Positions 1 to 12,295 of a stretch of 64,000 nt of DNA are shown here, one piece after another (position 1 is the stretch's first letter; each line of letters opens with the position of its first letter). Under the pieces are notes generated by a model. The model was not told the DNA's origin. It did not search any database and saw only the letters and a list, made by a program, of their open reading frames with translations. The position numbers and the translations under genes are program-made. The DNA comes from Athripsodes cinereus (taxonomy: Eukaryota; Arthropoda; Insecta; Trichoptera; Leptoceridae): NCBI GenBank assembly GCA_947579605.1, contig OX388307.1, positions 7,169,237 through 7,233,236 of the forward strand, written 5' to 3'.

Positions 1-1316
1 ATTTTGATATAGGTAGATCTAATTTATAATATTTTAGAAATTTTCGACACAATTGGGTACCGGAGACAAAAAGTACATGTTAATCGTATTTTTGATTTAA
101 AATCTGTCTAGATTAATTATCCCAATCAATTCTACCTACTTCAGAAATGAGCAGAAAAATTCTGCTCATTCAAGAATCGAGCCAGTTTGACCTACTCAAG
201 TAGGTTGACTAGCGGTCGCCTTGTATGCGAATGGTCATAGGTTCAATTTTTAGAGTTAACAAAATATTTCTGCTCCTAGGTTTTGAGAATTTTACTGTAA
301 CCTTTTATTAATTTTAAAAACTTTTGTTACTTTTTGTGTATTAGATATTATATTTTTTTTGTTAAAGGCTATTATGGCCGTTCACTGTATTAATAAATAA
401 ATTAATTAATTAACTAAGTCTGATTTCAAGAAGAAGCCAGCTTCACAGTTCGACACTAAACTAGTCAATTCCATACACTAGTTTTGCCTACTTTCTTATT
501 ATTTCCGAAATCCTAGGAAAGTAAGCTACTCTCCCCCCTCCCCCTTGTCCTCCCTTTGGTACGCCAATGACGATGGCGTAGTCGCTACAATATACACGTA
601 CATTTGAAAAGTACATACACATCTGAAAAGTATTTTTCATACAATACTCAATATTATCACCACTACAGTTTTCTCCGAATAAACGTAGAGCTACGTACTA
701 TTTTCAGTTCAGTCCCAATCAGATCGTCGTGCGGGGTGGACGCGTTTTATGGTAGGATAGGAGAACGTCTCTCGAATACATAACCTAGAAAATAATAGTA
801 ATAATTGTGGTGTAAAAATATGAATTAAATAATATGTGATATTATTATTATTTCTGTACTTCAGTGAATAATAATACATTTTTATTCATGTGTTTTTTCA
901 GTTGCTATTTTAAAATAATGTAACTATGTAATAATGAATTATTTTAAAACCCACACGTAAAGATTTCGCCGAGACTAATTTTATTTTAATACAGTTAACG
1001 AAATTTATTTATTTAATTTACATTAAATACGTTGATTGTTTTCAGTGTTTTATTACGTTATTTTAATCGTGTGAATGTTTTGCTTGACGTATTTTTTTAT
1101 TGGTGTTTAATCATACTTAGTGTAATTCTATATTATTTATGTTAGAAAGATCAGCTGTTTTCTGAATTGAGTTCAACAACATGCTCTGACATTTAAATGG
1201 GTAATTAACCAATATCACATATTATTGAAACATTACTTTCTATAACATTGTTTGAAAAAATAAACAGTGATTAGACGTGCTACCCAGCCTGAAGATATTA
1301 CATTTTTATTACATAT
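1..1316. other. No gene; LINE 3'-tail fragment at about 352-400
   Basis: A+T-rich sequence. GTTAAAGGCTATTATGGCCG near 360 resembles, in inverse, the tail at 32411-32465 (ATAAACGGCTATAAGCCTTT). These are probably short LINE 3' ends. Apart from the core promoter candidate nothing else was recognised. Confidence 0.5.
709..742 (+). promoter_or_regulatory. Candidate Inr + DPE core promoter
   Basis: TCAGTC (709-714; consensus TCAKTY, A+1 at 711) is followed at exactly +28 to +32 by GGACG (738-742; consensus RGWYV). This is the spacing used by TATA-less arthropod promoters. The surroundings (720-760) are more G+C-rich than usual for the window. No coding exon is visible downstream nearby, so its transcript is unknown. 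Confidence 0.3.
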
Positions 1317-1595
1317 TTTATACTACCACTACTACTACTACTACTAATTGTACCTATACCGTTACGACATATCCCACAAGTGGGGTAGTAAGCAGACCAA
1401 CTGTATGTAATAAACATGCAAGTTGTCCTCTCCGTGCCAACAAAAAAAGATAAACATTCAGAATGGATGGTAAACATCATCGCTGAATTTAATATGTACA
1501 TTTTTTTTATTTTTTCGAACACGTGCCTTTTACAGTATACTCGAAAACTTTCAGAAAAGAGTGAAAAACCTTTTCTTTACCGAGCACTTCATAGG
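1317..1595 (-). repeat. Family A SINE-like repeat, near full length
   Basis: Minus-strand copy. Read in reverse it runs from a degenerate GAGCACCCGGTAAAG head, through TTTTCGAGTGTCCTGTAAAA and GCGATGAGGTTTGCCACCCA, to CTACCCCACTTGTGGGATAT and a (TAG)n tail (here (CTA)n at 1322-1345). About 20 copies occur in the window in both orientations. Apparent reading frames across it are spurious. Confidence 0.85.
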
Positions 1596-2164
1596 ATGAC
1601 CAATTTTGAAACAAATCAGAATAGTTTTTTGACAAAAATTATTTCCTTGAAGTACCCAGAAACTTCGTTTATACCATGTAGTAGTAACCTTATTATTTGT
1701 ATCCAAATATTTTGTACAATTTTTTTTATTACTCGGCGGCAGAATTGCCATCCATACTTCTCACTATTAGGTATACAACCAGATAAGTCTCCATATGATC
1801 AGTCATGGTCACACAAAACTTAACAGTCTAATGCCGGGAAAAATTCACCCATACAGGATATCAAAGGATTAGGCTAAAACGCGGGTTCAAAATACCAGCA
1901 TTGTGCCTGAAATATCTGTGTTCAGAAACTTTCTAACAATATTACAAGTTGTGTTTATTATAATAGATTTTTGAATTTTTATGTACAAATTAACCGGTAA
2001 ATCTAATTTTTGTAAATTATTTATTTAAATTTATTATTATTATTACTCGATGAAGAGTCTTCCACTGTTTTCTGTAACTTTTTGAATGCCCAATTTTCTG
2101 TAAAGACAACTGTTCGTAAAACGTACAGTATAGTACCTACAGTTATCAACAATTCAGCTATGAA

Positions 2165-2469
2165 GTATGTATGTCACTCATCCTTATTGCCTTGTTTTCA
2201 CGGAGAAAGGGGCTTGCATGCTTTTTTACATCCAGTTATTCACTGTGTCGGTGTTTAGGTAGTAGTAGATTCCATAGCGAAATAAATAAAACAATTTTTT
2301 ATTCTACTATTTGATTTATTTAAGAGAGAGATTGACATGTCCTAACAAGACGAAAAATGTTTCTCTAGTAAATAAATCAAATAGTAGATAAAAATATTTG
2401 TTTTATTTATTTCGTTTTACATCCAGTTAGTAAATTATTGGCTACTACACTTCTGGTAGATATCGTGTT
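2165..2469 (+). repeat. Family A copy interrupted by a foldback insertion
   Basis: Left part ends in CTTGCATGCTTTTTTACATC; the right part resumes with ATCCAGTTAGTAAATTATTGGCTACTACACTT. Diverged from the consensus. The break is the 15-bp duplication flanking the insertion at 2239-2414. Confidence 0.75.
2239..2414. mobile_element. 176-bp foldback insertion with 15-bp TSD
   Basis: Flanked by TTTTACATCCAGTTA at 2224-2238 and 2415-2429. Contains ~45-bp near-perfect inverted arms (CGAAATAAATAAAAC ... GTTTTATTTATTTCG; 2278-2322 and 2370-2414) with a ~47-nt loop. The long duplication suggests retroposition rather than a cut-and-paste element. Confidence 0.75.
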
Positions 2470-2855
2470 TTTTTTTTTTTTTATTCATTTACATGGTACA
2501 CAACAGATGAAAGACATATAAATATAACATGTAAGCGACAAAAACATTCCAATAGTCTTACATCCAAACAGTGCACACTTCAGCAATAACACACAAAACT
2601 ATCATAGAAAATCTTACACACAATACATTCATTCACAATACATCCATTCACCCAATTTCGCACACATAATACTTTCATTCACACAAACACATTCACACTT
2701 CCTTAATGTATGCAATAACAATACAAAACAAACTCTAAAAAAAAGGAAAATCAAAAACTTTAAAAACAGACTAAAAATAAATACCGTGTTGGTGTACTTA
2801 GAATTCTATAAGGGACCTCGAACCTTTATCATTCAACATTTTTATGTATTACCTA

Positions 2856-3165
2856 CTAGCTGACCCGGCAAACGTTGTTTTGCCAAATACATTATTTCTA
2901 GATTACACTAATATTGCTATTAAAAAATAGGAGTTTATTGGAAGAAGAGTGAAAATTTAGGGCTGTATGTATTTTTGTTTTTTTTTAAATGTCAATTTTT
3001 TTTTTTTAAAATCGGGAGGACCACCCTTAACTGGGGTATAAAAAATAGATGTTGGCCGATTCTCAGACCTACCCGATAAGCACACAAAATTTCATCAAAA
3101 TCGGTCCGGCCGTTTCGGAGGAGTATGATAACAAACACCGTGACACGAGAATTTTATATATTAGA
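2856..3165 (-). mobile_element. Short Helitron-like element (310 bp)
   Basis: Read on the minus strand it starts TCTAATATATAAAATTCTCG after an A and ends GGGTCAGCTAG before a T. That is the A|TC...CTAG|T arrangement of Helitrons. A stem (GGCAAAAC ... GTTTGCC) lies 11 nt before the end. No Rep/helicase, so non-autonomous. Confidence 0.75.
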
Positions 3166-5257
3166 TTTTATTTTCGTACACAGTATAACTACTGTTTGTA
3201 ATGATATCTCTTTTCAGAATATGTTATTTCCTTTACTAATAATTGATGTTATGTTTCAATATTTACGCGCCAATAGGAATGAAAACATAAGATTTTGTTT
3301 GTTAAACTTTTGAGGTTAATCCTCTTAGTAAATAAACATAACATGCTGATAATACAAATATTATAAAGAAGAATGATAGTTATTTCATTATTGATAATAA
3401 TGTCTCGGTTTAAATTCTACAGCCGATCTTCTCTTTCACGATACAAGCACATTATAAGCATTATTGGTGTGGACAATCATACAAAATACAAGCGTATTAG
3501 CACTGTACGAGTATGTTTGGGCTTATTACAAGATCACACATCCTGAATGTCTTAAATTTTTGTTAAAACTGAGAGGACAGCTTGAATGTTTATTACATCC
3601 AGCCGAGCTGCTGGTGGGATATGTCGTAATTGTAGATATTTATTTATTTATACACTTCAAATACGATATGCACTATCAGTATTTAGTGCCTATTTCGTTC
3701 CTCTTCTGACTAACTGTCGTATCTGTCATTTTTTTGGCGAAATCGAGTTATGATCACCAATGTATATTTATAAGTGCCCTGCATGTTCTCACTGAAGATC
3801 ACACCTGTAACTGTTACCGTTATCCTGGAATAGCTTTCTGATTTGTTGTCGTATTTACGAATTATTCTAAATAAAATGTGTTGTATCTACTAATTCCTCA
3901 AAATTTCATCACAAAAATGATTCTGAGATGTATAAGAATAGGTACAAATTAAAATAATGTTATATATTTACACTGTATCATATAACTAGGAGAGACGAAA
4001 ATATGCACGGTAAAACACAAAAAACGCTCTCCTGAACAATTTACATTCAGGCAGATACGACTGTTAGTCAGAAGAGGGACGATTTATTCAATAGGAAATT
4101 CTATTGTGTTTTTTTTAAAGAAATATGTGCTTGGCGTGTAGGTACATATAATCTCAAATTGCAATTTATGTTCTCTAAATTATCGGTAAATACATTGTTT
4201 CAATGTATTTATTTATTCTTTTTAAACAATATAATCATTACATAACAGAAAACACAAAACAAAATAGAATATTGCTATGTTATGCAGTGGCGAAATTATC
4301 ACTATATTGTGATTTAATTCATCTTATCACATATTGTGACTAGATATATTGGGTGACTTTTTGTTTTATTATCACAAGAAATTTCATTCACAAAACGATA
4401 TTTCATTCAAAATCACATCCTATCAATACCAACACGGCATTTCCCTCAGTTGAGTAGCCAAAAGACAAACTTAACTTAATGAAAATGCGTGTTATGTTTT
4501 TTTTTTATTTATTTATTGGTAAAAAGTACAAAACAGTCAACAACTATAAATATGGTTTACAAAAATAAAAATAAGTCGTTCATAACTCAGCTGTCATCCT
4601 GAAACATGAACCACAGTTATGTTAATTATCACACATTCCGCTCATTCATCTGTTCTCTCTCACTAGCATATCGCACAAGCAACCATCGCTAACACACAAA
4701 AACATAGTTTGAAACATTATAATAAGTACATAAGTACAAATAAAAGCTATTAATAAAAGATAAAAAAGAAGAAAAAAACATACAAAACTTCGAATGTTTG
4801 AAAAAGATAATTATTGAAAAAGAAAACTATTAATAAAAGATAGAAAAAAAAATAAACATACACAATCCTGTAATGTTTGAAAAAGATGGAATAAAAAAAG
4901 AGTAATGTTACGAAAAACTTAAAAGATAGACCAAGAATGATAAGAAAAGATCACTTGGGGGTGAGGGGTATTTATTTATCATTATATACCTAACAGTGTC
5001 AACAAAACAGTCAAAAATTTAAAATGTTAAACAAAACGCTACAAAATTTGAAAAATCAGGACGATATGCAGTGGCTAGATGATCACTATGAAGTGGTTTC
5101 TTCAATCTAACCACGAATACATAGATAATAACAAGATAATAATTACCTATTTAATAATGCGAATTAATATTTCGAAAGCATGACAAATTACAAAATTGGG
5201 AACTCATTGAGATGGTAGGCCCCAATGTCAGATATCTATGAAATATAGTTTTCTTTA
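3166..5257. other. Gene-free stretch with small repeats
   Basis: Holds a partial family A copy (+, about 3535-3645), an inverted-repeat element (3695-4082), A-rich tails near 4500, and a diverged ~84-bp tandem duplication (about 4741-4895; shared CTATTAATAAAAGATA and AATGTTTGAAAAAGAT). Nothing else recognised. Confidence 0.6.
3695..4082. mobile_element. Inverted-repeat element (388 bp, MITE-like)
   Basis: Ends TCGTTCCTCTTCTGACTAAC and its near-perfect inverse GTTAGTCAGAAGAGGGACGA; matching arms of about 31 bp. No coding capacity. Target duplication not clear. Confidence 0.65.
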
Positions 5258-5734
5258 GTAGCATTCACATTGCTTCACTTTGTATGATCATCCAGAGTGT
5301 CAGGGTCAAACCTGTCCATCGAAAGTGAACACGTGTGTTCACACTATTGTTCATCCTATGCTTTCACTGCTACGCCAACACTCACTGCCATGTTGTATGT
5401 AGTTTGACGTATTTTTTTTTATTTTTTTAAAGTAAAAGTGAAAAATAACACTTACTAAGAATTAAAACAATTTAATATAATTCTCGACGGCATGATATTT
5501 TTATACATGATTCTTACTTTCAATACAAATTCATAGAAAATAAGAAAAAATAATAGAATAAAACTGGTTTACTGTCGTTTCAGTGAGAGGACCTTTCATC
5601 AAAATTATGTCGGGCAGTAATCGCTTTCATGCGTCATCGCTAGTGATCACTATTGATGAAACGCCTGTTCACACCTTTTCATTTTGGAGGATCATCCAGA
5701 GTGATCACTGAAAGTGAACAAATGTGAACGCCCC
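5258..5734. mobile_element. PIF/Harbinger-like MITE, copy 1
   Basis: Left end GTAGCATTCACATTGCTTCA; right end is the inverse type GTGAACGCCCC. Both sides are flanked by TTTA (TTA core). Internal blocks GATCATCCAGAGTGTC and CATCCAGAGTGATCACT mirror each other. A second copy sits at 21868-22352. Confidence 0.7.
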
Positions 5735-5949
5735 TTTAGTTTAGGACCAGCTCGATCTGTGTGAATTGTCCATATACATAATAATATTATATATTTTATC
5801 AAGACACTTTCACTGAAATATATTTAAGTGCGAAGAAGTACCAACTACAGGTACTAACTGTACGAAGCTTTAAATAAGTAAATATTGCATTGCACTTTAT
5901 CTTCCAATACAAGTAGGCGGATATGTTATTTTTATCAGTTGTATTTATA

Positions 5950-7244
5950 TAGGGTTGTTCAACAAGAACTTTGTTTTTTAATTGTGGCAACACCAGCAAC
6001 ATGATAGTTTTGACATTTAATTTTTTGACGTATTCGTAGTGGATGCATTGGCAATTGTTGCAATGAATTCAATTTCGCTTGAAAATCGCATTAAAATAAT
6101 TAAAATCCATTATGAAAATGGTGGTTCTGCTAAAGTGACATTTCGTCAAATTCGTGATATTTTCGGACAACATAATCGTCCTTCTGAGACCGCTATTAAG
6201 AATTTGGTCGCTAAATTTGAGTCGACAGGCTCGATACAAAATGTGTTAACACCAACGCGTGTACGACCGGGTCGTTCAACTGAAATCATCGCAGCCGTGA
6301 GCCACAGTGTTGAAGCAGATCCAAATTTGTCAATTCCTCGACGTTCTCGACAATTGGGGTTATCCAAAACCACCACATGGCGAATTTTGCGTAAGGATTT
6401 GGCTTTGAAGCCTTACAAGGTTCAACTGGTGCAGGAATTGAAGCCGAACGACCATTCAAATCGCCGTAGATTCGCTCAATTCATTCAGGAACAACCCGCT
6501 GGTTTTTCTGAAAAAATCATTTTTTCAGACGAAGCCCATTTTCACTTGTCAGGGTACGTCAACAAGCAAAATTGTCGCATTTGGGCTTCTGAAAATCCTA
6601 GAGCAATTATTGAGAAGCCGTTGCATGCTCAGCGTGTCACTGTATGGTGCGCTATGTGGTCTGGAGGCGTGATTGGGCCGTTTTTTTTCGAAGATGAGAC
6701 TGGAAATACGGTAACGGTCAATGGATCACGCTATCGCAAGATGTTGACAACTCAATTTTGGCCTATTATTGATGACGTGGATATCACTGACATGTGGTTT
6801 CAACAGGACGGTGCCACATGTCACACAGCCAATGAAACGATCAATTTATTGCAAACCAAATTTCCCGATCGCATATTTCACGAAACTCAGCTGTTAAGTG
6901 GCCAGCCAGATCGTGTGATTTAACGCCACTGGATTATTTTTTGTGGGGCTATGTTAAGGACAGAGTCTATACGGAGCCAATCGAATCGATTGCAGCCTTA
7001 AAACTCAAAATCCGTGATGTGATTAGCGAAATAGTCCCGCCATTTTGCCAAAAAGTGATTAAAAACTTTGATGAAAGAATCGACATCTGTCAGCGTGCTC
7101 GTGGTGGACATTTGTCAGATATCATTTTTCATGCATAATTGCCAAACTTTTCTCTTTGTAATTCAATAAAAATTTTAATCATCTTCATCAAATTTTTTTG
7201 TTTTATTTTGTTTTAAAAAACAAAGTCCTTGTTGAAAAACCCTT
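5950..7244 (+). mobile_element. DD41D mariner-type transposon, copy 1 (frameshifted)
   Basis: About 1.29 kb, bounded by ~32-bp imperfect inverted repeats (GGGTTGTTCAACAAGAACTT at the left; at the right the inverse with two differences) and TA dinucleotides (5948-5949, 7245-7246). Almost identical to copy 2; the end bases are uncertain by one position. Confidence 0.92.
6039..7138 (+). pseudogene. DD41D mariner transposase, broken by a 1-bp deletion
   Basis: Same frame as copy 2 up to the codons for FPDR. There a single G present in copy 2 (GCATGATTTC) is missing (GCATATTTC, about 6873), so the frame runs into a stop at 6921-6923. The downstream part stays open in another frame (6941-7138). 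First and second catalytic Asp remain in frame; the third is lost. Differences from copy 2 include Ile for Asn after ST-E, Ala for Gly in QPxGF, and Thr for Ala in GNxVTV. Confidence 0.92.
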
Positions 7245-7468
7245 TATAAATAACTTCTTGGAATAGAAGTATCCCGTTTTCCTTTTGAAATTATATGATG
7301 ATTTATATCACTCTTCCTAAATATTTTTGATGTCACAGAGAGGGCGATTTGCACATTTAATCCATGTAGTCAACTGACTGGTTACCATCAGAATTCTTTA
7401 GTATTAATATTCTTAATTTTTAAATTTTAATTCTTAAATTAAATTTAAATTTTGTTTAACTTTTAAGA

Positions 7469-7639
7469 AAGATATATATCTGGGTTTTGTTTTAAACCCA
7501 AATACAAACCTTATACACCTTTCACAGTAAGCTATTAAAAGCTTGTGCCGTGAAAGGGGAGCTTGCCAGCACCTGGTATCGAATCACGGACCCCTTGTTC
7601 ACGAGGCCGAGACTCTACCTCCAGGCTACCGACGAACTC
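7469..7639 (-). repeat. tRNA-derived SINE
   Basis: Minus strand: an A-box-like TAGCCTGGAGG (7618-7628) and B-box-like GTGATTCGATACC (7575-7587) lie about 30 bp apart, as in tRNA genes. They are followed by a SINE body ending near AAACCCAGATATATATC. Related copies occur at 30600-30725 (-), 31915-31980 (-, 3' part) and 62757-62880 (+, starting at the B box). Confidence 0.75.
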
Positions 7640-7794
7640 AAAAAAACAAAAAAAAAAATAAGCATGAATTTGTTATGTCGGATGGAACATTAAGTGAGAA
7701 TCGAGCCTGTCCAACATAATTGCCTTGCATAATATCGGATAAATAAGATTTCTGTGTTTCCTGTAATTTTTCTACAAAAAATATACAACTATAC

Positions 7795-8300
7795 TACTAC
7801 TTCTACTATACTTTCACGTCATATCCCACAAGTGAGGTAGCAAGCAGATCAGCCAGTAATAAAAATACAAGCTATTATCTCCATGCCAACAAAAAATTAA
7901 GACATTCAGGAGGGGTGGCAACCTCATCGCTGAATTTAAGATATAAAAGCTTTTATTTTACGAACACCTTCCTTTTGCAGATTGTCTTTTCCGTACCAAT
8001 AATATATAAGACATTCAGGGTGGGTGACATACCTACCTGATCGCTGAATTGTAGAAGTTCATTGTCTCATATTATGTGATATTTCACTTTATTTGTTGGT
8101 TTAGTAGATAAACCTTCAAATAATTCGATTAAGTCGGTCTGCCATATCACGAACACGTGCCTTATACAGGACAATCGAAAATTATACAAAAATTAGGCAA
8201 CGTTCCTTACCGGGAACTACACGGGGTGAGTAAAAATATAGATACTCATTCATTCATACCAGTACGACATTTTCTACTAGTGGGGTAGTCAGCCATTGCA
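7795..8300 (-). repeat. Family A copies, broken and partly duplicated
   Basis: ATATCCCACAAGTGAGGTAGC ends a (TAG)n-tailed copy. A second ACATTCAGGGTGGGTGACAT block follows at about 8010, and the head (GAACTACACGG) is near 8220. Another tail piece (TACTAGTGGGGTAG) is at 8270-8290. Confidence 0.65.
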
Positions 8301-9009
8301 AAAAACATCCACGATGTTATTATTATTATTACTATTGTGTATTATATACATACACATATTATAAATATAGATAAATAAATAGATTAAATGCATGAGAATC
8401 TCGGATACATAAAGTATCCACGTCAGAAGTAGACCTAGTGGGGCAGTACCACCAATACCTTGTTAATTATCAAATATTGTATTACTTTCTAATATGTGTA
8501 AATGTTTTTTCTATGAATAAAGAAATTTGAACTTTGAAATAGATGCACCGAATTATAAAATTATCTTCTTTGTAAATATTGTTATTTGTCATTAAATAAA
8601 TTTATCTCTACTCACCATTTAAGTAATGTTCCCAATGCCCTTTCGCTATTATTATTATTGTTGTTATCAAAATATAGAAGGCTATTTATAAAGAACGATA
8701 TCTTTTTATTTTTTATTACATCTTCTTTTTTATACAGTACAAGAATACTTTGAGATAAATAAAATATCGTTGTCCCTACATGGCTTCTTCGATTTACGAA
8801 CATTCGATTTGTGTTTAGTTTTTATATTATTATTAGATATTTATAAGACAACGGCATCCTGTCCGTTGTGGGACGATTTGTGCCAAGTTCAATATTTTTA
8901 GAAGGTATCATAATTCTAAGGCACTAATCTATAAAATAATAAACAAACTTGACGTATTTTACGATTTTGAGATGTACAGAAAGGGTATCAGTTTGCAATA
9001 GGCAATACT
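8301..9009. other. No gene; LINE 3' tail at about 8440-8540
   Basis: GAATAAAGAAATTTGAACTTTG (split: GAATAAAGAAATTT, GAACTTTG) at 8514-8537 looks like a jockey/CR1-type LINE tail. The rest is A+T-rich sequence without recognisable content. Confidence 0.45.
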
Positions 9010-9442
9010 AATTCTCTCGTGCATGGCATTAACAGTATAAGTAAAAAAAAATCGATTTTTACTTTTTGATGGAACCTTGTAGTATATCTCAAACTACACA
9101 TGTGTAATCGATAACAAATGTCAAATTGTAATTATAAGACCTTAAAAACAATATTTGTATTTAATAGTATATCTTATTTATTTTCAAACTCGTATAGCAT
9201 TAAAAGTATAAATATGTCGACCTATACTCTTAGTGACCAATCATTATGGTTAGTTTTCAACATTGTGAGTGGCATCAACAGTATAAGTCAACATGTACTA
9301 TGAGCCGCGTGAATGTTTTTTTTTCTTACTAATTCACTTATACTGTTGGTATCACGTGCTGTCTCTCTTATTCTTTTGTTGGCTTTCTTCCTAGCCAGAA
9401 ACTACCAAGAAAAATTATTAGTTCAGGACAAAAAACACAACA

Positions 9443-12000
9443 TTCAAAGCTTTATCAAATGGGGCTTAAGGAATAGGACAAGGAGTTTGAAAATACTTTT
9501 GTTTCTTGAACCCAGGAGCAAGGAAGTATTTGTAGGTAACGGAACCCTATAATGTACCAGGTTGTTAATCAAAGTTGGGTAGAAGTTATTGATCGGGCAT
9601 TCGAAAAAAAAATGATCAAGGTCCTCCTCCTTCAGGCGGTCGCATAGAGGAGAACCAATAACGTGGATTCGGTAGATATGCATCTGGGAAGCAATGAGCT
9701 AACTTCATTATACAGATCGTGGAGGTGTCAGCCTTACTCATTGAAATTTCCGAAAAATAAAAGTTTCGTGGACACATTGGGTTGGATTGAGGTATACTTT
9801 CTTCCTTTGAGTTGGCTGGTCTCTGTCCACTCTGCCTGCCAGCACTGGATGAGATTTCGGCCGAATATCAAAGTGTAATCGGAGGCTGAGACAGTTTCCG
9901 ATGGGTTAGGGAGGTTCGTTCCCAATTTGGCCAATAGATATACCGCCTCATTGCCCGGGATCCCAGAGTTCACACGGGATCCAAACCAGTACCACCTCTC
10001 CACCCAAAATCTGAAGTTTATATAGGAGGTATCTAATATCTAAAGATAAAAGATCATCTGGTCGGGATAATGCTGGAGAGAGAACGGCCTGGAGGGAGAA
10101 CGGACTGGAGGAAGAACGGACTGGAGAGCGTTTTGAGAGTCGCTGAGGAGAGTTTTAACCCTGTAATGGCGTATGGTCAGAGCCCTTATAGCCTCTCTAA
10201 TAACAAGACATTCCGCTGAGAAGACTGACGACTCGTCTCTGAGCCTGAACATTTTATTAGTGTTATATTAAAAAAAGAAGCCAGCCCCTGTACGCTCTTT
10301 GTCACTTTTCGAACTGTCTGTATAGATAGGTGCCAGTAGTGCCAATCGGAATTAAAAATCGATTTGAAAATATGAGGTGCGAATATGCCATTACTGACAC
10401 CCAGGTTGAGAGCAACTTTCGGTTTAAAACTTAGTGTGGGAAATGACAAAGAGTATACAGTAAGAACTGTGTAGCTCTCCAACAAGGGAGTTTTAATTTT
10501 TCTATAGCTGGTAACAAGAGGTGGTGGATCTTTACCCCTCCATACCGGTAAATGAGTTACCAAGTATGACAGGAGATGAAGTTTGAGAGACAGAGGGTAA
10601 TCAATAAAGGGTAATCAATAAAACGCAGGATTTTGACTAAAAACCTGTTACACATAAGATGTCTGCACAGTCCAAGTGGGGGATCTGCAGCCTCCACCTG
10701 TAATGCGTTGATAGGGGAGGATTACCCGTAATTAACGGAAGAGACTGATACCGGATCCGGTCTCAACAAGTTTTCTTGGAGGTTGGGGTTATTAAAAAGG
10801 ATCCAAAGTCCAAATGGCTGCAGATAAATGCTGTATAAAAGATTTTCTGAGTCGCGGGGTGGCAACTCTCTCATGATTTTGAGGCCGGTCTGACATTTGT
10901 GGTGTATGAGTTCAATGAATGAGGTCCATCAAAGACCAGTGACCAATGTGACCTCTAGGAATCTTATTTTGTTAAAAGAATTAATCAACCGTTGGTCAAA
11001 TCAAAATTTCAGGTAGACTAGACGGAGTTTTCTGGAGAATACTATGATTTTGCACTTCTGGAAGGAAGCATTAAGGCCATATTCCGACAACAACTCTGAT
11101 TGCAAGGAAACCTGGAAGTTGTCAATGGATTTATCGGAGCAATATACGAACAAATCATCCGCAGATTTCAAAATTTGGACATCCGTAGATACTGACTGAT
11201 AGACATCATGCGTGTAGGTACAAGTTGAATAGAATGGGTGAAAACACTGAGCCTTGCGGCAATCACGTGTGAATGGTCTTTCTAATAGGAGGGTTATTGC
11301 GGGTTCGGTTCACGTCCGGATAGGGTAGAAGGAATGTCCAATTGATCAAGCTTTGCACATAGTATAAAAATAATAACATTATCGAAAGCACTATTGATGT
11401 CCAAGCATACACCTCCCAAGAGCTTTCTCCTCGATAACGATACGTGAACATCTGTGACCAAAATAGCTACGCTGTCCAGGACTTCCATTCTCTTCCTGAA
11501 ATTGGATAACCAAGATGGCTGCTTCCTGTTACCTTCTATGAATCAATCTAGTCGATTTTTCACCATGTGTTCTGTATTTTTGGCTATTGCTGAGGAGAGT
11601 GCAATTGGTCGATATGATTGGCCCTGGTTTGGGTCAGTCTCTGCTTTCAAGGTTGGAATAATGATCTGAGTTTTCCTCGAGCAAGGTATATTGCCTATGA
11701 TGAAAATATTTTTAATAATGTTAAGTAAATATTCTAGAGAAACTCTTTGTAATCTTTGTATAAGGCTATACGTTATTCCATCGATTCCTGGGGATGTATC
11801 TGTAACGCAGTTCAGGATCAGCTTTAGTTCCTTGTCATTAAACTTTTTGTCAATTTCTCCAAGAGCAAAGTGGGAATAGGATTGAGATATTTCATTATGG
11901 TTTGGCACTAAATTTGACGCAAGTATGTCTGCGAATTTAAGGATCCATTTGTCTGAGGATGGATGAAGTTTAGGAGAGCTGCAACCCTCGAAGATGGTAC
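9443..12000 (-). pseudogene. Decayed LINE ORF2 (reverse transcriptase + RNase H, I/R1-like)
   Basis: Minus-strand coding remains in several frames. Reverse transcriptase start at 11543-11908 (SPGIDGITYSLIQR, QSYRPIALSS). Motif A LDINSAFDNV near 11400. Motif C near 11154 reads SADD instead of Y/FADD. An RNase H domain (LLSDSQNALQS about 10150; SGIPGNEAVYLLAKLG about 9940) and a C-terminal Cys motif (CDRLKEEDLDHFFFECP, about 9600) follow. RT followed by RNase H is typical of I/Loa/R1-group LINEs. Multiple stops and frame changes show it is dead. The 5' end is missing. Confidence 0.85.
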
Positions 12001-12104
12001 CATCAGTTGGGAGACAAAATATGAAAATAGTTTCCTAAACAGTCACAGTGGATAATGAGAAACCACCATGGAAACTTGCAATCTATACCATTACAAAGCG
12101 AAGT

Positions 12105-12295
12105 ACTACTACTACTACTATACCATCACGGCATATCCCACAAGTGGGGTAGCCAGCAGACCAGCTGCATATAAAACATGCAAGCTGTCCTCTCCGTGCC
12201 AATATAAAAACAAGACATTCAGGATGGGTGGCAAACCTCATCGCTGAATTTAAGATGTAAAATGTACCTTTGTTTTTTAGTCTTCCAAAGAAGTG
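12105..12295 (-). repeat. Family A copy, good match to consensus
   Basis: (CTA)n tail, then CATCACGGCATATCCCACAA, GACCAGCTGCATATAAAACA and the GCAAACCTCATCGCTGAATT block. The 5' head is absent. It lies inside the segment bounded by the 33-bp inverted repeats. Confidence 0.85.

Noticed and set aside
2239..2414. microRNA precursor
   Set aside because: Arms are long, A+T-rich and flanked by a target duplication, so a mobile insertion explains it better.
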